Shown one piece after another: positions 6,675-15,820 of a stretch of 17,121 bases of DNA; position 1 is the stretch's first letter, and every line of letters begins with the position of its first letter. This DNA is from Granulosicoccaceae bacterium (GTDB lineage: Bacteria > Pseudomonadota > Gammaproteobacteria > Granulosicoccales > Granulosicoccaceae), in NCBI GenBank assembly GCA_023301405.1, contig JALZUX010000166.1, positions 1-17,121 of the forward strand, read 5' to 3'. Below the pieces are notes generated by a model that ran no database searches, was not told where the DNA came from, and saw only the letters and a program-made list of their open reading frames with translations. A program made the position numbers and the translations under genes.

Positions 6675-8279
6675 GTGTCCTTGTACACAACTGCTCGCAA
6701 CCGACTTGAGTCGGTGTATAAGAAGTGCAGCACCAGGCCTTTACGTGGTCGCATGGTTGGCGTTGAAAAAGAGTGTTTGCGGGTGGCGGCTGATGGAACG
6801 CTTTCAACACTTGATCACCCGTCTGCGTTAGGTTCTGCGCTAACTCATTCCTCGATTACCACTGATTTTTCAGAGGCGTTATTAGAAATCGTCACCCCGC
6901 CTTTCAAAGACATGGGTGATACCTTGGAATGCTTGTCAGAAACACAAAATTTTGTGTACTCCAAATTGCCGGCTGATGAGCTGTTGTGGGCCACAAGCAT
7001 GCCGTGTGGTTTAAACGCTGATTGCGATGTACCGATTGGTCGATATGGCTCGTCGAATATTGGTCGCATGAAGCATATATATCGCCGAGGTCTCGGTTTG
7101 CGTTACGGTCGTAAAATGCAGGCAATCGCCGGTGTTCACTACAACTACTCTTACCCTGATACATTTTGGGAGTTAATGGCTGAAGTCGAGGGCGAAATTG
7201 CCGTGACTCCGGATTTTGTCTCGCGACAGTATTTTGCATTGGTCAGAAACATCCTGAGATTTGGTTGGCTTATCCCTTATTTGTTCGGCGCGTCACCAGC
7301 GGTTTGTGGCAGTTTTTTCGGTAATCAAACTCCTCCTGATCGCATGCATAAGCTGGCTAAAAACACGCTTTATGAGCCTTTTGCTACTTCGCTTCGAATG
7401 GGTGATATCGGGTATCAGAATAACCGCGAAGAATCAGAAACTATTGTTGCTGATTACAATAGTCTGGATGCCTATGTTGAATTTCTGCAAAGGGCGATCA
7501 GTCAGCCTTCAAACCGATATAACAAGTTAGGGCTGCGAAATGCAGATGGTGAATACCAGCAGTTAAATACCAATTTGCTGCAAATTGAAAATGAATATTA
7601 TAGTTCTATTCGACCCAAGCAAATCGCCCGGCCCAATGAAATGCCTTCAATCGCATTGGCTCAGCGTGGGGTCCAGTACGTTGAACTGCGTTCGCTTGAT
7701 GTCAATGCCTACGATCCGTTAGGTATTAACGATGAGCAACTGCGCTTTGTAGAGTCTTTCATGCTCTTTTGTATGTTATGCGAAAGCCCGCCAGTCACCC
7801 CAAAGGAGCAGGTGGAGATAAAGTTCAATCAATTGGCGGTCGCCCATCGTGGGCGAGATCCTGACTTAAAATTGCAACGTGGTGGTAAAGAAATACCCCT
7901 TCGTCAATGGGGTGCAGAGATTCTGGATGTAGTGGGTGAAATGTGTGATCTTCTCGATGAAGAAGGCAAGCCCAAGCTCTACTGCAATTCACTGTCGCAA
8001 CAACTGGCGAAACTATACGAACCAAGCAACACGCCTTCCGGAAAAATGTTGCACGAACTGCAAAGTAACGATGAAGATTTCTTCTCGTTTGGTTTACGAA
8101 AATCCAAGGAGCATCGTGATTGGTACCAGTCCTGTCCTTTGACAGCACAGGCAACTGAAAAACTTGAAGCAAAGGTACAGGAATCGATCACCAGACAAAC
8201 CGAAATCGAAGCCTCTGATACGCTGTCGTTTGATGAGTTTCTGCAAGATTATAATGCCCAACTGGAAGCCAATACTTGA
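6675..8279 (+). CDS. gshA: Glutamate-cysteine ligase
   Basis: 534 aa, slightly longer than E. coli GshA (518 aa), and clearly the gammaproteobacterial type 1 family. It joins L-glutamate and L-cysteine with ATP, the first and rate-limiting step of glutathione synthesis in the cytoplasm. Conserved blocks include the opening RGRMVGVEKECLRVAADGTL, then SALTHSSITTDFSEALLEIVTPP, a GVHYNYSYP segment, RFGWLIPYLFGASPAVC, LQIENEYYSSIRPKQ and VQYVELRSLDVN. The GTG at 6675 is only 3 nt after the GGAG at 6668-6671. The in-frame TTG at 6681 is 9 nt away and may be the true start; E. coli gshA also begins with TTG. The 3' end overlaps the mobA start by 3 nt. gshB is not in the window. Confidence 0.96.
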   Translation: MSLYTTARNRLESVYKKCSTRPLRGRMVGVEKECLRVAADGTLSTLDHPSALGSALTHSSITTDFSEALLEIVTPPFKDMGDTLECLSETQNFVYSKLPADELLWATSMPCGLNADCDVPIGRYGSSNIGRMKHIYRRGLGLRYGRKMQAIAGVHYNYSYPDTFWELMAEVEGEIAVTPDFVSRQYFALVRNILRFGWLIPYLFGASPAVCGSFFGNQTPPDRMHKLAKNTLYEPFATSLRMGDIGYQNNREESETIVADYNSLDAYVEFLQRAISQPSNRYNKLGLRNADGEYQQLNTNLLQIENEYYSSIRPKQIARPNEMPSIALAQRGVQYVELRSLDVNAYDPLGINDEQLRFVESFMLFCMLCESPPVTPKEQVEIKFNQLAVAHRGRDPDLKLQRGGKEIPLRQWGAEILDVVGEMCDLLDEEGKPKLYCNSLSQQLAKLYEPSNTPSGKMLHELQSNDEDFFSFGLRKSKEHRDWYQSCPLTAQATEKLEAKVQESITRQTEIEASDTLSFDEFLQDYNAQLEANT

Positions 8280-8887
8280 ACATTGAAGATCATGATTCAA
8301 CGCAAATTACCGGAGTAATACTGGCCGGTGGGATGGGGCGGCGAATGAATGGTGTCGACAAGGGTTTGGTACTACTTAATGGTCGCCAAATGATTAGCTA
8401 TGTTATTGAAACCTTGAAACCACACGTGCATGAAGTCGTGGTGAATGCCAACCGCAATATTGACCAGTATCAACAGTTTGGCGCAACGGTAGTTGCCGAT
8501 AGCACTGAAGGGTATCAAGGACCTTTGGCGGGTGTTGAAGCAGGCATAGCTCAGGCAAAAACACCGTGGATCTACACGTGCCCCTGCGACTCACCGCTTC
8601 AGTCAGCGTTGCTTTTACCCCATATGTGGCAGCAGATAAAAAACACCGATGCTACCATTGGGGTGGCGTTTGATGGTGAGCGCACCCATCCGGTGTTCAG
8701 TTTGTTGCAGGTAAGCCTTCTGGGGAGTTTGCGGTCTTATCTTGCCGGGGGTGATCGGAAGATCGACCGTTGGTTTGAACAGCATAAACTACTGACTATT
8801 GATTGCAGTAAATACGCGGCCAGCTTCGTTAACATTAATACTGAAGAGGAGCTTGTCGATGTTGGGATTAATTTAAATGAAAGTTAA
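8276..8887 (+). CDS. mobA: Molybdenum cofactor guanylyltransferase
   Basis: 203 aa. MobA transfers GMP from GTP to Mo-molybdopterin, giving the MGD form used by DMSO-reductase family enzymes. The nucleotide-binding opening is complete: ILAGGMGRRM (15-24) with DKGL at 28-31. The CPCDSP segment supplies the Mg-binding Asp, and GPLAGVEAGI and the C-terminal FVNINTEEEL are family hallmarks. The start is TTG at 8276, which overlaps the gshA stop (TTGA). GGAAG at 8264-8268 lies 7 nt upstream, and no in-frame ATG exists before the nucleotide-binding loop, so the TTG is well supported and translation is probably coupled to gshA. moeA follows 76 bp later. Confidence 0.94.
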   Translation: MNIEDHDSTQITGVILAGGMGRRMNGVDKGLVLLNGRQMISYVIETLKPHVHEVVVNANRNIDQYQQFGATVVADSTEGYQGPLAGVEAGIAQAKTPWIYTCPCDSPLQSALLLPHMWQQIKNTDATIGVAFDGERTHPVFSLLQVSLLGSLRSYLAGGDRKIDRWFEQHKLLTIDCSKYAASFVNINTEEELVDVGINLNES

Positions 8888-8963
8888 GCAGATGTGCAGC
8901 TCAATAATGGGCAAAAAAGACAGCTAATGAATTTAATCAGCGCTCTATCTTCGGAAAATAAAA

Positions 8964-10265
8964 ATGGCTATTGAAAAACAGCCCTCCTGTGATGATGACG
9001 TTGAACCTGCGTTATTACCGGTAGAAATTGCCTTGCAACGCATCGCGCAGCAGGTCGTTCCGTTGAGCGCATCATGCAGCGATGACATCGAAGATATATT
9101 GCTGCGCGAGACTTTGGATCGAATAGTAGCGCTTGATATCCGATCACCTATTGATGTGCCGTCGTACACCAATAGCGCAATGGATGGCTACGCGGTAAAC
9201 AGTGCAGATATACCTGCAAGCGGCGAAATAACCCTAACCGTACTCGGCACTGCGTGGGCCGGCAGGCCGCTTGACGTCAACGTTGAACGCGGTCAGGCGG
9301 TGCGAATAATGACAGGCGGGATGATGCCGCCGGGCACCGATACGGTAATCATTCAAGAGCACGTACAGGCACATCAAAGTGAAAATGTTGTTAGTGAAAT
9401 CACTATTGATGGCACCACCGCAGCCGGGCGTAATGTCCGATTAGCTGGTGAGGACATCTGCCGCGGTGATGTCATCGTAAGTCCGGGTACTTTGGTTACT
9501 TCTGCACACGTTGGTCTGATCGCGTCGTTGGGGATTGATCGTGTCACTGTTTTTCGTCGGCTTAAAGTGGCCTTTTTTAGTACCGGGGATGAGCTGCGCC
9601 CACTGGAGACTCATGCGGGAAAAACCCTAGGACCCGGAGAACTATTCGATAGTAACCGCCACACGTTGTTCGCCATGTTAACAAGGCTTGGCGTAGAAAC
9701 CATTGATTTGGGCGTTATCGCCGATACCGCAGAAGCGACTAAGGCGGCTTTTCGTCAGGCATCTACGAGTGCTGATTTAATTATCTCATCGGGTGGTGTA
9801 TCTGCCGGTCAGGCTGATTTCGTCAGCGCTACTTTGGCAGAGTTGGGAGAGGTCACTTTCTGGAAGCTAGCTATGCGCCCCGGTAGGCCGTTGGCGTGTG
9901 GCAAGGTCGGGGCTGCGCACTTTTTTGGATTACCGGGCAATCCGGTGGCAGTTATGGTGACTTTTTATGAGTTTGTTCAGCCCGCCATTAAGCACATGAT
10001 GGGTTGTAGTGATATACACACGCCAAAGTTCAAGGTTAAAAGTGCAAGTAACATCAAGAAGTCTCAAGGTCGTATCGAGTACCAGCGTGGTATTTTTTCA
10101 ATGTTAGAAGACGGTTCAATGCAAGTGAGTACAACAGGTAAGCAAGGTGCAGGTCGACTGACCTCTATGTGCATGGCCAATTGTCTTATTGTATTGCCAG
10201 AAGACTGTGCTGGTGTAGAGCCAGGTGACATTGTTGAGGTGCAGCCCTTCTCGGGGCTTATCTAA
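8964..10265 (+). CDS. moeA: Molybdopterin molybdenumtransferase
   Basis: 433 aa, slightly longer than E. coli MoeA (411 aa) because of an N-terminal extension of about 15 acidic residues. MoeA inserts molybdate into adenylylated molybdopterin. Visible blocks: SPIDVPSYTNSAMDGYAV with the conserved D74; RIMTGGMMPPGTDTVIIQEH; FFSTGDEL; FDSNRHTL; the MogA-like signature SSGGVSAGQADF (275-286, with D285); MRPGRPLACG; and GLPGNPVAVMVTF. The order (domains I-III and a C-terminal beta domain ending in VLPED...GDIVEVQPF) is complete. GGAAAA lies about 7 nt before the ATG. With mobA directly upstream it forms a cofactor pair, although the earlier pathway genes (moaA-E, mogA) are absent from the window. 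Confidence 0.96.
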   Translation: MAIEKQPSCDDDVEPALLPVEIALQRIAQQVVPLSASCSDDIEDILLRETLDRIVALDIRSPIDVPSYTNSAMDGYAVNSADIPASGEITLTVLGTAWAGRPLDVNVERGQAVRIMTGGMMPPGTDTVIIQEHVQAHQSENVVSEITIDGTTAAGRNVRLAGEDICRGDVIVSPGTLVTSAHVGLIASLGIDRVTVFRRLKVAFFSTGDELRPLETHAGKTLGPGELFDSNRHTLFAMLTRLGVETIDLGVIADTAEATKAAFRQASTSADLIISSGGVSAGQADFVSATLAELGEVTFWKLAMRPGRPLACGKVGAAHFFGLPGNPVAVMVTFYEFVQPAIKHMMGCSDIHTPKFKVKSASNIKKSQGRIEYQRGIFSMLEDGSMQVSTTGKQGAGRLTSMCMANCLIVLPEDCAGVEPGDIVEVQPFSGLI

Positions 10266-10276
10266 TAGCTTCATCA

Positions 10277-10528
10277 ATGCAATGCCGGACCGGGTGTGGT
10301 GCCTGTTGTATTGCCCCCTCAATTACCTCAGCCTTGCCTGGTATGCCAAACGGAAAGCCAGCTGGTGTGGCTTGTATTCATTTGACAGAAGATCGGTGGT
10401 GCGGGCTTTTTGATGATCCGCGTCGTCCCGATTTTTGTGCCAGCCTGCAACCAGGCGTGGAGATGTGCGGGGAAAATGCCGAGCACGCAATGGTGTTTTT
10501 AACAAAGCTTGATCTGCTAACTCGCTGA
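10277..10528 (+). CDS. Small YkgJ/UPF0153-type Cys-cluster protein
   Basis: 83 aa with eight cysteines: C3, C7, C10, C11, C33, C42, C54 and C64. The opening CRTGCGACC is the CxxxCxxCC pattern of the YkgJ/UPF0153 zinc/iron-chelating family. The phrase IAPSI...LPGMPNGKPAGVAC is typical of the short YeiW-like branch found in proteobacteria. Such clusters bind zinc or an iron-sulfur centre; no function is proven. The ATG at 10277 is only 11 bp after the moeA stop and has no clear ribosome site of its own, so it is probably translated from the moeA transcript, perhaps by reinitiation. Its place at the end of a molybdenum-cofactor pair is suggestive, but this family occurs in many contexts. Confidence 0.85.
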   Translation: MQCRTGCGACCIAPSITSALPGMPNGKPAGVACIHLTEDRWCGLFDDPRRPDFCASLQPGVEMCGENAEHAMVFLTKLDLLTR

Positions 10529-10634
10529 TTTCTACCGACCTTGCTTGCTTCTTTCTACTGTGATTGCTCTTGTGGCGGTTTCAGTTACAAAAAAATGACA
10601 CATCTCAATCAGCGTCTATACTCATAACAGTGTC

Positions 10635-10654
10635 GGAATACTGAGTGTTCCTTT
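10635..10654 (+). terminator. Weak terminator-like hairpin after the moeA operon
   Basis: The 17-nt segment at 10635-10651 can fold in RNA as a 7-bp stem (one G-U pair) with a UGA loop, followed by only TTT. It is 107 bp past the Cys-cluster gene stop and 58 bp before the earliest start of the next gene. The short T-tract makes it a weak candidate. I see nothing else in the 10529-10711 gap. Confidence 0.25.
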
Positions 10655-10747
10655 GATGAGTTTTGATTCGCAAGAAGACATGCGCGCACAGCGGCAGTTG
10701 CGTTGTAGGCGTTGACCGAAAACACCGGAAACCTAAAAGCAATCACT

Positions 10748-12781
10748 ATGTCTGTAGCAGCTGAAAAAATAAAAATAATGAGCGTTGAAACGTCCACAGC
10801 AATGTTGGATGTGCTGAGGAATTTCTCGAAAAAGCACGGATATGAAGCGGATAATTTTTCCGATCCAACTCTGGCTTGCACCGCTCTGGCTAAAAACGTT
10901 GAGCAGTCTGAATCAGACTACCTTTGTATTTTATTAGGATGGCCCGAAGGGTCTCCGGCTATCATTGATGATTTGCTTGAATTTTTGACGTCAACTGATC
11001 AACAAGATTTACCTTTGCTGATCATTTGTCAGGAGATAAGCAATGAGATTGAACAGGTAGTGAGGCACCGGGCAGGGACCCATACGCTGCTATGGAAGGA
11101 TTACGAGGCTTCAGCTGATATAATTGACGGTTTAGCACTGGTAGCGATTGATGATCATAGCGAGAAATTTATTGAGCAGAAGGTAGATTCACAAGGCCAA
11201 CCTGAAGTTGTAATGCAAGCGGCATTAGAGACGACTGATTCGAGTGCAATTACTACGAAAAATACAGTCACTCCGATTAAAACATTGCTGTTGGATAACG
11301 CACCATTAATGAGTCGCACGTTACGCGACATGATGGAAGATCACGGTTATCAAGTGACGGTAGCAAGCTCCGTTGCCGAAGCCCGTATGGCCATTGAAGA
11401 GCGCGAGTATGATTTGGTCGTCACTGATTTTTTCCTTCGCGGTGAAGGGGGAGAAGAGTTTTGCCGTTATTTGCAGTCTGCGGAAAATCTGCCTGGGGCT
11501 AAGCCGGTATGTGTAGTGGTCAGTAGTAAGCATTCCGACGCTATCGTTAAGCGTTCTCTTGCGGCTGGGGCAATATCATGTTTGTACAAAAATGAGTCAA
11601 CTGAATTGCTGTTTGCACGAATCGATGCGTTAGCCAGGGCGCTGCCGATGTCTGCATCAACCCCGATTACTGATGATACATTGACTGAAATGCTAGAATC
11701 GGCCAATGACCCTGCTGTGCTTGTTGACTACGACGGTTTGATTGTCCAGCTCAATAGTAAGGCCAGTCTACTGCTGGATGACTTGGGTCGGCAAGGCTTG
11801 GTTGGCTCAAATTTCTCAAGCGCAGTGCACAGTTCTCCTATTGTTCTGGAAGTGCCGAAAACAGCGGAGTTTTTAACTTCTTCCGGTGGCCATATAGCAG
11901 TCTCCTATATGGCGCAACATGTTGCGCTGAAAGGTGATGACCGTGGAATTCTACTCACATTTACGCGGCAATCGGTTCATGTAACCAAAGAAAAATTGAC
12001 TAGCGCCATCATAATGAGTGAGCTGCTAGTGGAACCTGAAGAGGTTATTTCAGAAAATAAAGCAGTTGTTGATTTGGATGATACGTTACTTATGAGTACT
12101 GACTACGCCGAAGCAGAGGTGGAAGCAGAAGCAGAAACAGAAACAGGCGGTGACACGATTGCTCAAGGCGTCAATCCTCAAGCTATTAGTGCTGACAAAG
12201 AAACTGGTGTGATCTCAGTGGCTGAGGGCAAGGTGTACAAATCTCAAGCCCAATTAGTTGATCACTTCAACGAGTCGTTGGCCTTGGCTATTGCCACTGG
12301 TGCTAGTGGTCCCCGTCACTCTGTTTTGATGCTTGATATAGAGCTGATTGCAGGGACAGGTGATCGGTTAAGTCTGGGGCATAGTGAGCCGATGCTTGAA
12401 ATTGTCACTGCAGCGCTGGGAAAATTGTACACTCGGGAGAACTCCTTTGCTTACCTTGGCAATGGACAGTTTGGATTTGTGCTTGCTAACCGGCGCAAGC
12501 AGGACGCCTTAGTGCTGACAAAAAAACTACTGCGGGTGGTCCCGCAACTGGTTAAGTATCTAAATAATATGATGCTGGTCAGTCATGGTGCTCTGTTGCA
12601 ACTTTCTGAAGACTCTCCGCAGGATGTTGATGAGGTGCTAAGCAAGGTACGTCGTGCTTGTGAAAGAGCCCGACAAGACAATCGAGACAATGCCGCGTTA
12701 GTTATGCCGATGAAGAAGTATTTATCGGCCAAGTCTCCTAAAGAAGGAGCATCAGACCAGGCACAAGTAATCGCGGAATAG
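10748..12781 (+). CDS. Tandem receiver, PAS-like and degenerate GGDEF signalling protein
   Basis: 677 aa from the ATG at 10748; a TTG at 10712 would add 12 residues, and neither has a strong ribosome site. Residues 8-125 look like a receiver without the active site: the acidic pair is E14/T15 and the phospho-acceptor position is G64 (LLGWPE), though a lysine remains (K117). Residues 178-295 form a second receiver with D183/N184, phospho-acceptor D227 (VVTDFF), S259/S260 and K281 (LYKNES), so it may be phosphorylated. A PAS-like segment follows (about 312-405), then an acidic Glu/Ala/Thr linker (about 452-467), then a GGDEF-like fold (about 497-650) whose motif is GNGQF at 571-575, so diguanylate cyclase activity is unlikely. 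There is no EAL domain, transmembrane segment or DNA-binding domain. The layout recalls FimX lacking its EAL part. It is probably a protein-protein or nucleotide-sensing scaffold; no gene name is justified. Confidence 0.75.
   Translation: MSVAAEKIKIMSVETSTAMLDVLRNFSKKHGYEADNFSDPTLACTALAKNVEQSESDYLCILLGWPEGSPAIIDDLLEFLTSTDQQDLPLLIICQEISNEIEQVVRHRAGTHTLLWKDYEASADIIDGLALVAIDDHSEKFIEQKVDSQGQPEVVMQAALETTDSSAITTKNTVTPIKTLLLDNAPLMSRTLRDMMEDHGYQVTVASSVAEARMAIEEREYDLVVTDFFLRGEGGEEFCRYLQSAENLPGAKPVCVVVSSKHSDAIVKRSLAAGAISCLYKNESTELLFARIDALARALPMSASTPITDDTLTEMLESANDPAVLVDYDGLIVQLNSKASLLLDDLGRQGLVGSNFSSAVHSSPIVLEVPKTAEFLTSSGGHIAVSYMAQHVALKGDDRGILLTFTRQSVHVTKEKLTSAIIMSELLVEPEEVISENKAVVDLDDTLLMSTDYAEAEVEAEAETETGGDTIAQGVNPQAISADKETGVISVAEGKVYKSQAQLVDHFNESLALAIATGASGPRHSVLMLDIELIAGTGDRLSLGHSEPMLEIVTAALGKLYTRENSFAYLGNGQFGFVLANRRKQDALVLTKKLLRVVPQLVKYLNNMMLVSHGALLQLSEDSPQDVDEVLSKVRRACERARQDNRDNAALVMPMKKYLSAKSPKEGASDQAQVIAE
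12110..12145 (+). repeat. Hexamer repeats coding an acidic linker
   Basis: Six consecutive hexanucleotide units of the type GAAGCA/GAAACA (one diverged, GAGGTG) encode alternating Glu with Ala, Val or Thr between the PAS-like and GGDEF-like regions. Unit-number change would be in frame (two residues per unit), so linker length could vary between strains. Confidence 0.7.
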
Positions 12782-12921
12782 CGTTTCTAGATTGGTTTTG
12801 ACAGTATGTGGCAGCACGCGATGTGTGTGTGGCACTGCTAATCGCAGTTAGATGTTCTGCGCAGTGAAAGCCGGCGCAAAGGTGCATTAGTGAGCCCCTG
12901 CGCCAGTGCTTTACATTACTG
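12782..12921. other. Convergent gap with short inverted repeats
   Basis: This 140-bp stretch between the signalling gene and valS has no gene. It holds ACTGC/GCAGT and GGCGCA (12873-12878)/TGCGCC (12899-12904) inverted repeats, but no T-tract follows either arm on either strand. Some could serve as 3'-end hairpins for the two converging transcripts; none qualifies as a classical intrinsic terminator. Confidence 0.4.
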
Positions 12922-15717
12922 TTAAAGCGCTTCAATGCGCGCTTGTTGTTGCTCAAGCTGAGACAATGCTGTTATCACTTCGGCCAGCCTTTCTTTCTCT
13001 TTTTCAACGACGGCTGCTGGCGCTTTGGCGGTAAAGCTTTCATTGCTTAGCTTGCCTTCAAGTCGTCCTTGTTCCTTGGTCAACTTGGCTTGCTCCCGGG
13101 TCAGGCGTTCTAACTCGGCGTCCTTATCGATAAGACCTGCCAGCGGAATAAGAATCCGCATTTCACCGACTAATGCCGTTGCAGATTCAGGCGCAGTCTC
13201 ACCGCTGGCGATAATCGTGATGTCTTCAATGCGTGCGATGGCGATCAGTAGCTCACGATGCTCTGCAAGTCGCTGAGCATTATCTGCGGAAACGTTTTCG
13301 CACAGAATTGGCAGCAGCTTACCCGGTGCTATGTCCATTTCAGCTCTTATGCGTCTAATGCCCAGTACAAAGGTTTTAACCCAATCAATCTCGGCGATAG
13401 AATGCTCGTCGATTTTTTCAGGCTGACTTACGGGCCAAGGTTGGCGCATGATAGTAGGGCCGGATTTCCCTGCCTTGGGAGCGACTTTCTGCCATAGCTC
13501 CTCAGTGATGTAAGGCATGATCGGGTGTGCCAGGCGAAGTAGAGCTTCTAATACGCTAACCAACGTGTTGCGAGTACCGAGCTGTTGCTCGGGACTGGCG
13601 TTGCCGTTGAGTACCGGTTTGGCAAGCTCAAGATACCAGCCACAGTATTCGTTCCACGCAAACTCGTAGATTTCCTTGGCAGCTAAGTCTAGTCGGTAGT
13701 GGTCCAAATGGTCGGTGACGTCTTGTTCAAGCTTTTGTAGCAGCGATATTATCCATTTATCGGTAAGGGTTTTTTCTTCGGCCTTAGAGCTGGGTAGGTC
13801 ATCTACGTTCATTAACACGTAGCGACTGGCATTCCATAGTTTGTTGCAAAAGTTGCGGTATCCTTCAACCCGCTTTAAGTCAAAACGAATGTCACGACCG
13901 GTAGACGCAAGAATGGCAAATGTAAATCGGACAGCGTCTGTGCCGTAGCCGGTGATTCCGCCTTCAAATTCTTTGCGGGTTTGCTTTTCAATTTTAGCTG
14001 CAAGGTGCTCCTGCATCATATTGCCGGTGCGCTTTTGCACCAGAGCTTCTAGCTCAATGCCATCAATGATGTCTAGTGGGTCAAGGACGTTACCTTTTGA
14101 CTTAGACATTTTCTGTCCACTGGCGTCTCTGACTAGCCCGTGGATATAGACATCGCGAAACGGTACCTGGCCGTCCATGAATTTAACGCCGAACATAATC
14201 ATTCTGGCTACCCAGAAGAAGATGATGTCAAAGCCGGTGACAAGCACACTGGTGGGGTACCAAGTGTCTAAGGCCTCAGTTTTTTCAGGCCAGCCAAGTG
14301 TGGAGAACGGCCATAAGCCTGATGAGAACCACGTGTCCAGTACATCGTCGTCCTGTCTTAAGGGGAAGTCTGCGGCAAGATTGTATTTTTCACGAACCAG
14401 TGCTTCGGTTTGCGCTACGTAAATGTTGCCATCTTCGTCATACCAGGCGGGTATCCGATGACCCCACCAGATCTGCCGTGAAATACACCAGTCTTCGATG
14501 TTGTCGAGCCATTGGTAGTAAGTTTTCGACCAGTTTTCAGGGACAAATTTAATTTGGCCGCTTTTGACGGCATCGATTGAGGGTTGAGTGATCAGTGATT
14601 TACCGCCAGGGCGGCCATCTTCTTGAGTTTCACAGGTTAGATCAACGTACCACTGATCTGTTAGGTAAGGTTCTACCACTGAATTTGAGCGATCACCGCG
14701 TGGGACCATGAGCTTGTGGTCGTCAATGCGTTCTAGTAAGTCAAGGTCAGTGAATTCGGTGACGATTTGTTTGCGTGCTACATAGCGATCCAAACCCCTG
14801 AAACGTTCTGGTGCGTTATCGTTAATTTGGGCGTTGTCGCTGAAGATATTGATAACTTCAAGGCTATGGCGCTGCCCCATTGCATAGTCATTGAAATCAT
14901 GTGCAGGGGTTATTTTTACGCAGCCAGAGCCAAATTCGGGATCAACATAGTCATCGCCGATGATAGGAATTTCGCGCCCGACAAGAGGCAGCGTAATGGT
15001 TTTGCCAATGAGTGATTGATAGCGTTCGTCTTCAGGATGAACGGCAACAGCGCTGTCGCCGAGCATGGTTTCAGGACGAGTGGTGGCAACAACCAGGTGA
15101 CCGCTGCCATCTGTTAACGGGTAACGCAGATGCCACAAGTGCCCCTGTTCTTCTTCGCTAAGTACTTCAAGATCAGACAGCGCCGTATGCAGTACTGGAT
15201 CCCAGTTGACTAACCTTTTGCCACGGTAAATAAGGCCTTCATCAAACATCGAGACAAAAACTTCACGAACAGCATGAGACAAGCCTTCGTCCATGGTGAA
15301 TCTTTCACGGTTCCAGTCAGGTGATGCACCCATACGCCGCAACTGCTGAGTGATCTGACCGCCGGATTCTTCTTTCCATTCCCATACTTTTTCGATAAAA
15401 GCTTCACGACCCAGATCGTGTCGAGATTGTTGCTGTTGTGCTAGTTGCCGTTCTACGACCATTTGTGTGGCGATGCCAGCATGGTCAGTACCTGGTTGCC
15501 ATAGCGTGTTATCTCCCTTCATTCGATGATATCGAATCAGAGTATCCATTACGGTATCTTGAAAGGCATGTCCCATATGTAAGGTGCCGGTGACATTCGG
15601 CGGTGGAATCATGATGCAGTATGGGTCGCCATTGCCGTCAGGGACAAAGTGATTTTCGCGCTCCCAGTACTCGTACCAGGATTGTTCTATGGCGGTGGGG
15701 TCGTAGGTGGTTTCCAT
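12922..15717 (-). CDS. valS: Valine-tRNA ligase
   Basis: 931 aa, close to E. coli ValS (951 aa). This class I synthetase charges tRNA-Val and edits mischarged threonine. The HIGH motif is HMGH (47-50) in [13 protein letters not shown], and KMSKS is exact at 536-540. The CP1 editing domain shows [39 protein letters not shown] and [20 protein letters not shown] are further ValS blocks. The anticodon-binding domain follows, and the last 70 residues form the ValS C-terminal coiled coil rich in Glu, Lys and Leu. The ATG at 15717 has no obvious Shine-Dalgarno. It lies downstream of holC, as in the usual pepA-holC-valS order, but across a 241-bp gap with its own signals. Confidence 0.98.
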   Translation of the reverse strand: METTYDPTAIEQSWYEYWERENHFVPDGNGDPYCIMIPPPNVTGTLHMGHAFQDTVMDTLIRYHRMKGDNTLWQPGTDHAGIATQMVVERQLAQQQQSRHDLGREAFIEKVWEWKEESGGQITQQLRRMGASPDWNRERFTMDEGLSHAVREVFVSMFDEGLIYRGKRLVNWDPVLHTALSDLEVLSEEEQGHLWHLRYPLTDGSGHLVVATTRPETMLGDSAVAVHPEDERYQSLIGKTITLPLVGREIPIIGDDYVDPEFGSGCVKITPAHDFNDYAMGQRHSLEVINIFSDNAQINDNAPERFRGLDRYVARKQIVTEFTDLDLLERIDDHKLMVPRGDRSNSVVEPYLTDQWYVDLTCETQEDGRPGGKSLITQPSIDAVKSGQIKFVPENWSKTYYQWLDNIEDWCISRQIWWGHRIPAWYDEDGNIYVAQTEALVREKYNLAADFPLRQDDDVLDTWFSSGLWPFSTLGWPEKTEALDTWYPTSVLVTGFDIIFFWVARMIMFGVKFMDGQVPFRDVYIHGLVRDASGQKMSKSKGNVLDPLDIIDGIELEALVQKRTGNMMQEHLAAKIEKQTRKEFEGGITGYGTDAVRFTFAILASTGRDIRFDLKRVEGYRNFCNKLWNASRYVLMNVDDLPSSKAEEKTLTDKWIISLLQKLEQDVTDHLDHYRLDLAAKEIYEFAWNEYCGWYLELAKPVLNGNASPEQQLGTRNTLVSVLEALLRLAHPIMPYITEELWQKVAPKAGKSGPTIMRQPWPVSQPEKIDEHSIAEIDWVKTFVLGIRRIRAEMDIAPGKLLPILCENVSADNAQRLAEHRELLIAIARIEDITIIASGETAPESATALVGEMRILIPLAGLIDKDAELERLTREQAKLTKEQGRLEGKLSNESFTAKAPAAVVEKEKERLAEVITALSQLEQQQARIEAL

Positions 15718-15758
15718 TAATAAGGTGTTATTTCGTTAGTGGTGATTGGAGTAGTTGA

Positions 15759-15786
15759 ATAGTATCAGGATCGACGAAGATGTTAA
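15759..15786 (-). promoter_or_regulatory. Candidate valS promoter
   Basis: On the minus strand TTAACA (15786-15781, 5 of 6 to TTGACA), a 16-bp spacer and TACTAT (15764-15759, 4 of 6 to TATAAT) give a plausible sigma-70 promoter about 40-50 bp before the valS ATG. The -35 box overlaps the T-tract of the terminator-like hairpin, so one transcript may end where the valS transcript begins. This is motif matching only. Confidence 0.35.
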
Positions 15787-15820
15787 AAAGGTACTGATCA
15801 ATGACGAATCTTGATAGTAC
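15785..15820 (-). terminator. Hairpin plus T-tract between holC and valS
   Basis: Read on the minus strand, GTACTATCAA (15820-15811) pairs with TTGATCAGTAC (15801-15791) to give a 10-bp stem with one bulged base and a 9-nt loop; after one C comes TTTTT. This is terminator-like but A/T-rich, so it may be leaky. It could end the pepA-holC transcript or act as an attenuator in a longer valS leader. Confidence 0.45.
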
